A DNA stretch of 7,347 nucleotides from Acidobacteriaceae bacterium. Lineage in GTDB: Bacteria; Acidobacteriota; Terriglobia; Terriglobales; Acidobacteriaceae. Below are positions 6,327-7,347 of the stretch, piece after piece (position 1 is the stretch's first letter; each line of letters begins with the position of its first letter). The notes under the pieces are model-generated. The model made no database searches, was not told the DNA's origin, and saw only the letters and a program-made list of their open reading frames with translations. The DNA is taken from assembly GCA_003165455.1 (NCBI GenBank), contig PLUJ01000117.1:1-7347 (forward strand). Direction: 5' to 3'. A program made the position numbers and the translations under genes.

Positions 6327-6920
6327 TTACGACTTTCCCTTCTCGCAAGTCAGCGTGAACTGGAATGCCTGCATATCTTTAATCGCTTCGTCCTGGTAGG
6401 TTTCCTTGATCTCAACACTCTTGAAGAAACCGGTCTTCTGCAGATTCGCCATCAAGTTGGCAACCGCATCCGTGCTCAAAGCGGTACCTTCTAAATTCAC
6501 GCTCGGACCGGTGTCGTCCATCTTGTTCAGCCACACCGCTTCAGTGTCGTTTATGGTTTCTCCCAGCATCGCCAGAAGATTGACCGGACCAGCCTGGCCG
6601 GCGCGCAGAGAATCGATCACATCGACGCGCCTCTTATAGTTGTTGGCCTGAGTCTGGCGCTCCAGATAACGTGCCTTCACGTCGCTAAGTTCCCGGTTCT
6701 TTTGTTCGGCGGCGCGCATCTGCGTCACAATCGATTTGCTCTGGCGGTCCAGCCGGTACCAGTAGCCGAAATTCAGCAACCCGGCCACCACTAGCACCAC
6801 CAGCACCTTCAGCTTGGGCGATCCCATATCGCCCATTTCCATGGTGGGCATCGCGGGCCCGTTACTGCCGCCGCGCTTGTTCTTGCCCTTGGAAGATTCC
6901 AGCAGATTGATTTTGATCAT
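6327..6920 (-). CDS. pilN: Type IV pilus inner-membrane protein PilN
   Basis: PilN connects cytoplasmic PilM to periplasmic PilO. The 197-residue protein begins MIKINLLE, the conserved N-terminal peptide known to insert into a groove of PilM. A Gly/Met-rich cytoplasmic stretch follows (about 10-36), longer than usual before the single membrane segment at about 37-56 (LKVLVVLVVAGLLNFGYWY). A periplasmic coiled coil covers about 58-100, and a C-terminal ferredoxin-like domain about 112-193 (VNLLAMLGETINDTEAVWLNK, then the strand and helix VNLEGTALSTDAVANLMANL). The ATG at 6920 shares bases with the pilM stop (ATGA), which points to coupled translation. A GAGGAG lies 12 nt upstream (6938-6933), inside pilM. 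Frame and motifs are intact. Confidence 0.96.
   Translation of the reverse strand: MIKINLLESSKGKNKRGGSNGPAMPTMEMGDMGSPKLKVLVVLVVAGLLNFGYWYRLDRQSKSIVTQMRAAEQKNRELSDVKARYLERQTQANNYKRRVDVIDSLRAGQAGPVNLLAMLGETINDTEAVWLNKMDDTGPSVNLEGTALSTDAVANLMANLQKTGFFKSVEIKETYQDEAIKDMQAFQFTLTCEKGKS
6917..6920 (-). promoter_or_regulatory. ATGA overlap joining pilM stop and pilN start
   Basis: The minus strand reads ATGA: ATG starts pilN and TGA ends pilM. Such overlaps commonly couple translation by re-initiation, fitting proteins that bind each other directly. Confidence 0.8.
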
Positions 6921-7347
6921 AGCGATTCAAAGCTCCTCAAAGCCAAACCCACCGCCACCGCCAGTTGGCCCGCATTCTGTTCCACCAGCTGTGCTCCCGG
7001 CCCGTCGGAGGGCGGAATCACTCGCTGGAACGGATTCAGCAATTCAACCGGCATGGAAAATTCCTGCCGCAACGCTTCCATTAATCCCGGCACCTTGGCC
7101 GATCCGCCAGCCAGATAAATCTTCTCGATATGCTCGCCCGCCGCGCTGGCCCGGAAGAAGTCGAACGTCTTCTGGATTTCCAGCACAATGATCTCCGTCA
7201 CCTGCTGCAGGATCGGCGTCTTCGCGTCCTCGCTCACCGTTCCCACTTTCTCTCCCAGCTTCAACTTCTCCGCATCGTCGAAGTTCAAGTCGAGTTCCTT
7301 CTGCAGAGAGTCCGTGTACTGATGGCCGCCCACGCTGACGTCGCGCG
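6917..7347 (-). CDS. pilM: Type IV pilus assembly protein PilM, actin-like (3' part, cut by window edge)
   Basis: The last 142 residues of PilM are present; its start lies right of the window. PilM is a cytoplasmic ATP-binding protein with the FtsA/actin fold that docks on the PilN N-terminus and links the complex to the pilus motor ATPases. The visible part starts RDVSVGGHQYTDSL, matching the conserved 'R-D-[IV]-S-V-G-G' segment of the family. It continues with a helical region (about 24-70) and the nucleotide-contacting motif IYLAGGSAKVPGLME (about 76-90), then NPFQRV and a C-terminal helix (GQLAVAVGLALRSFESL). The GTG at 7333 is an internal valine codon and should not be taken as a start, because the conserved motif runs upstream of it. 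The stop TGA (6917-6919) overlaps the pilN start. Confidence 0.96.
   Translation of the reverse strand, partial: RDVSVGGHQYTDSLQKELDLNFDDAEKLKLGEKVGTVSEDAKTPILQQVTEIIVLEIQKTFDFFRASAAGEHIEKIYLAGGSAKVPGLMEALRQEFSMPVELLNPFQRVIPPSDGPGAQLVEQNAGQLAVAVGLALRSFESL

Noticed and set aside
7331..7333. GTG at 7333 as the start of a separate small gene
   Set aside because: It lies inside the PilM motif RDVSVGG, which reads open to the window edge, so the gene is a truncated pilM.

Overview
All seven recognisable protein genes in this 7.3-kb window lie on the minus strand, so transcription runs from right to left. The content is chromosomal housekeeping and cell-surface machinery. I see no phage, insertion sequence, CRISPR array, tRNA or rRNA. 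Composition is moderately GC-rich and looks even throughout. The proteins are Gram-negative in type (a PilQ outer-membrane secretin with PilMNOP). The coupling of pilMNOPQ to an M24 peptidase and accB-accC, the style of the proteins and the heptamer repeats suggest an Acidobacteriota (Terriglobia/Koribacter-like) chromosome. That assignment is inference, not proof.

Right half (about 7347 to 2606): the 3' end of pilM, then complete pilN, pilO, pilP and pilQ. This is the conserved type IV pilus alignment-complex operon. PilM is the cytoplasmic actin-like protein that binds the PilN N-terminus. PilN and PilO are single-pass inner-membrane proteins with periplasmic coiled coils. PilP bridges to the secretin PilQ, through which the pilus leaves the cell. 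The genes are tightly packed: an ATGA overlap for pilM/pilN, 9- to 10-nt gaps elsewhere, and a pilP ribosome-binding site built on the pilO stop codon. The one wider gap, 82 nt between pilP and pilQ, carries two hairpins. The operon ends in a strong intrinsic terminator. A 15-bp tandem repeat spans the pilQ stop codon just before it.

Left half (about 2605 to 1): a spacer that may hold a weak promoter and a short heptamer repeat, then an Xaa-Pro peptidase of family M24, then accB (biotin carboxyl carrier protein) and the first 208 codons of accC (biotin carboxylase). AccB and AccC form the biotin-carboxylation half of acetyl-CoA carboxylase, the first committed step of fatty-acid synthesis. 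No terminator is visible between the peptidase, accB and accC, so they may be one transcript. Both pilM and accC are cut by the window edges.

I did not find an undescribed system. The most unusual items are the tandem repeat that places in-frame stop codons every 15 nt after pilQ, the structured pilP-pilQ gap, and a long PilP with no visible lipobox.
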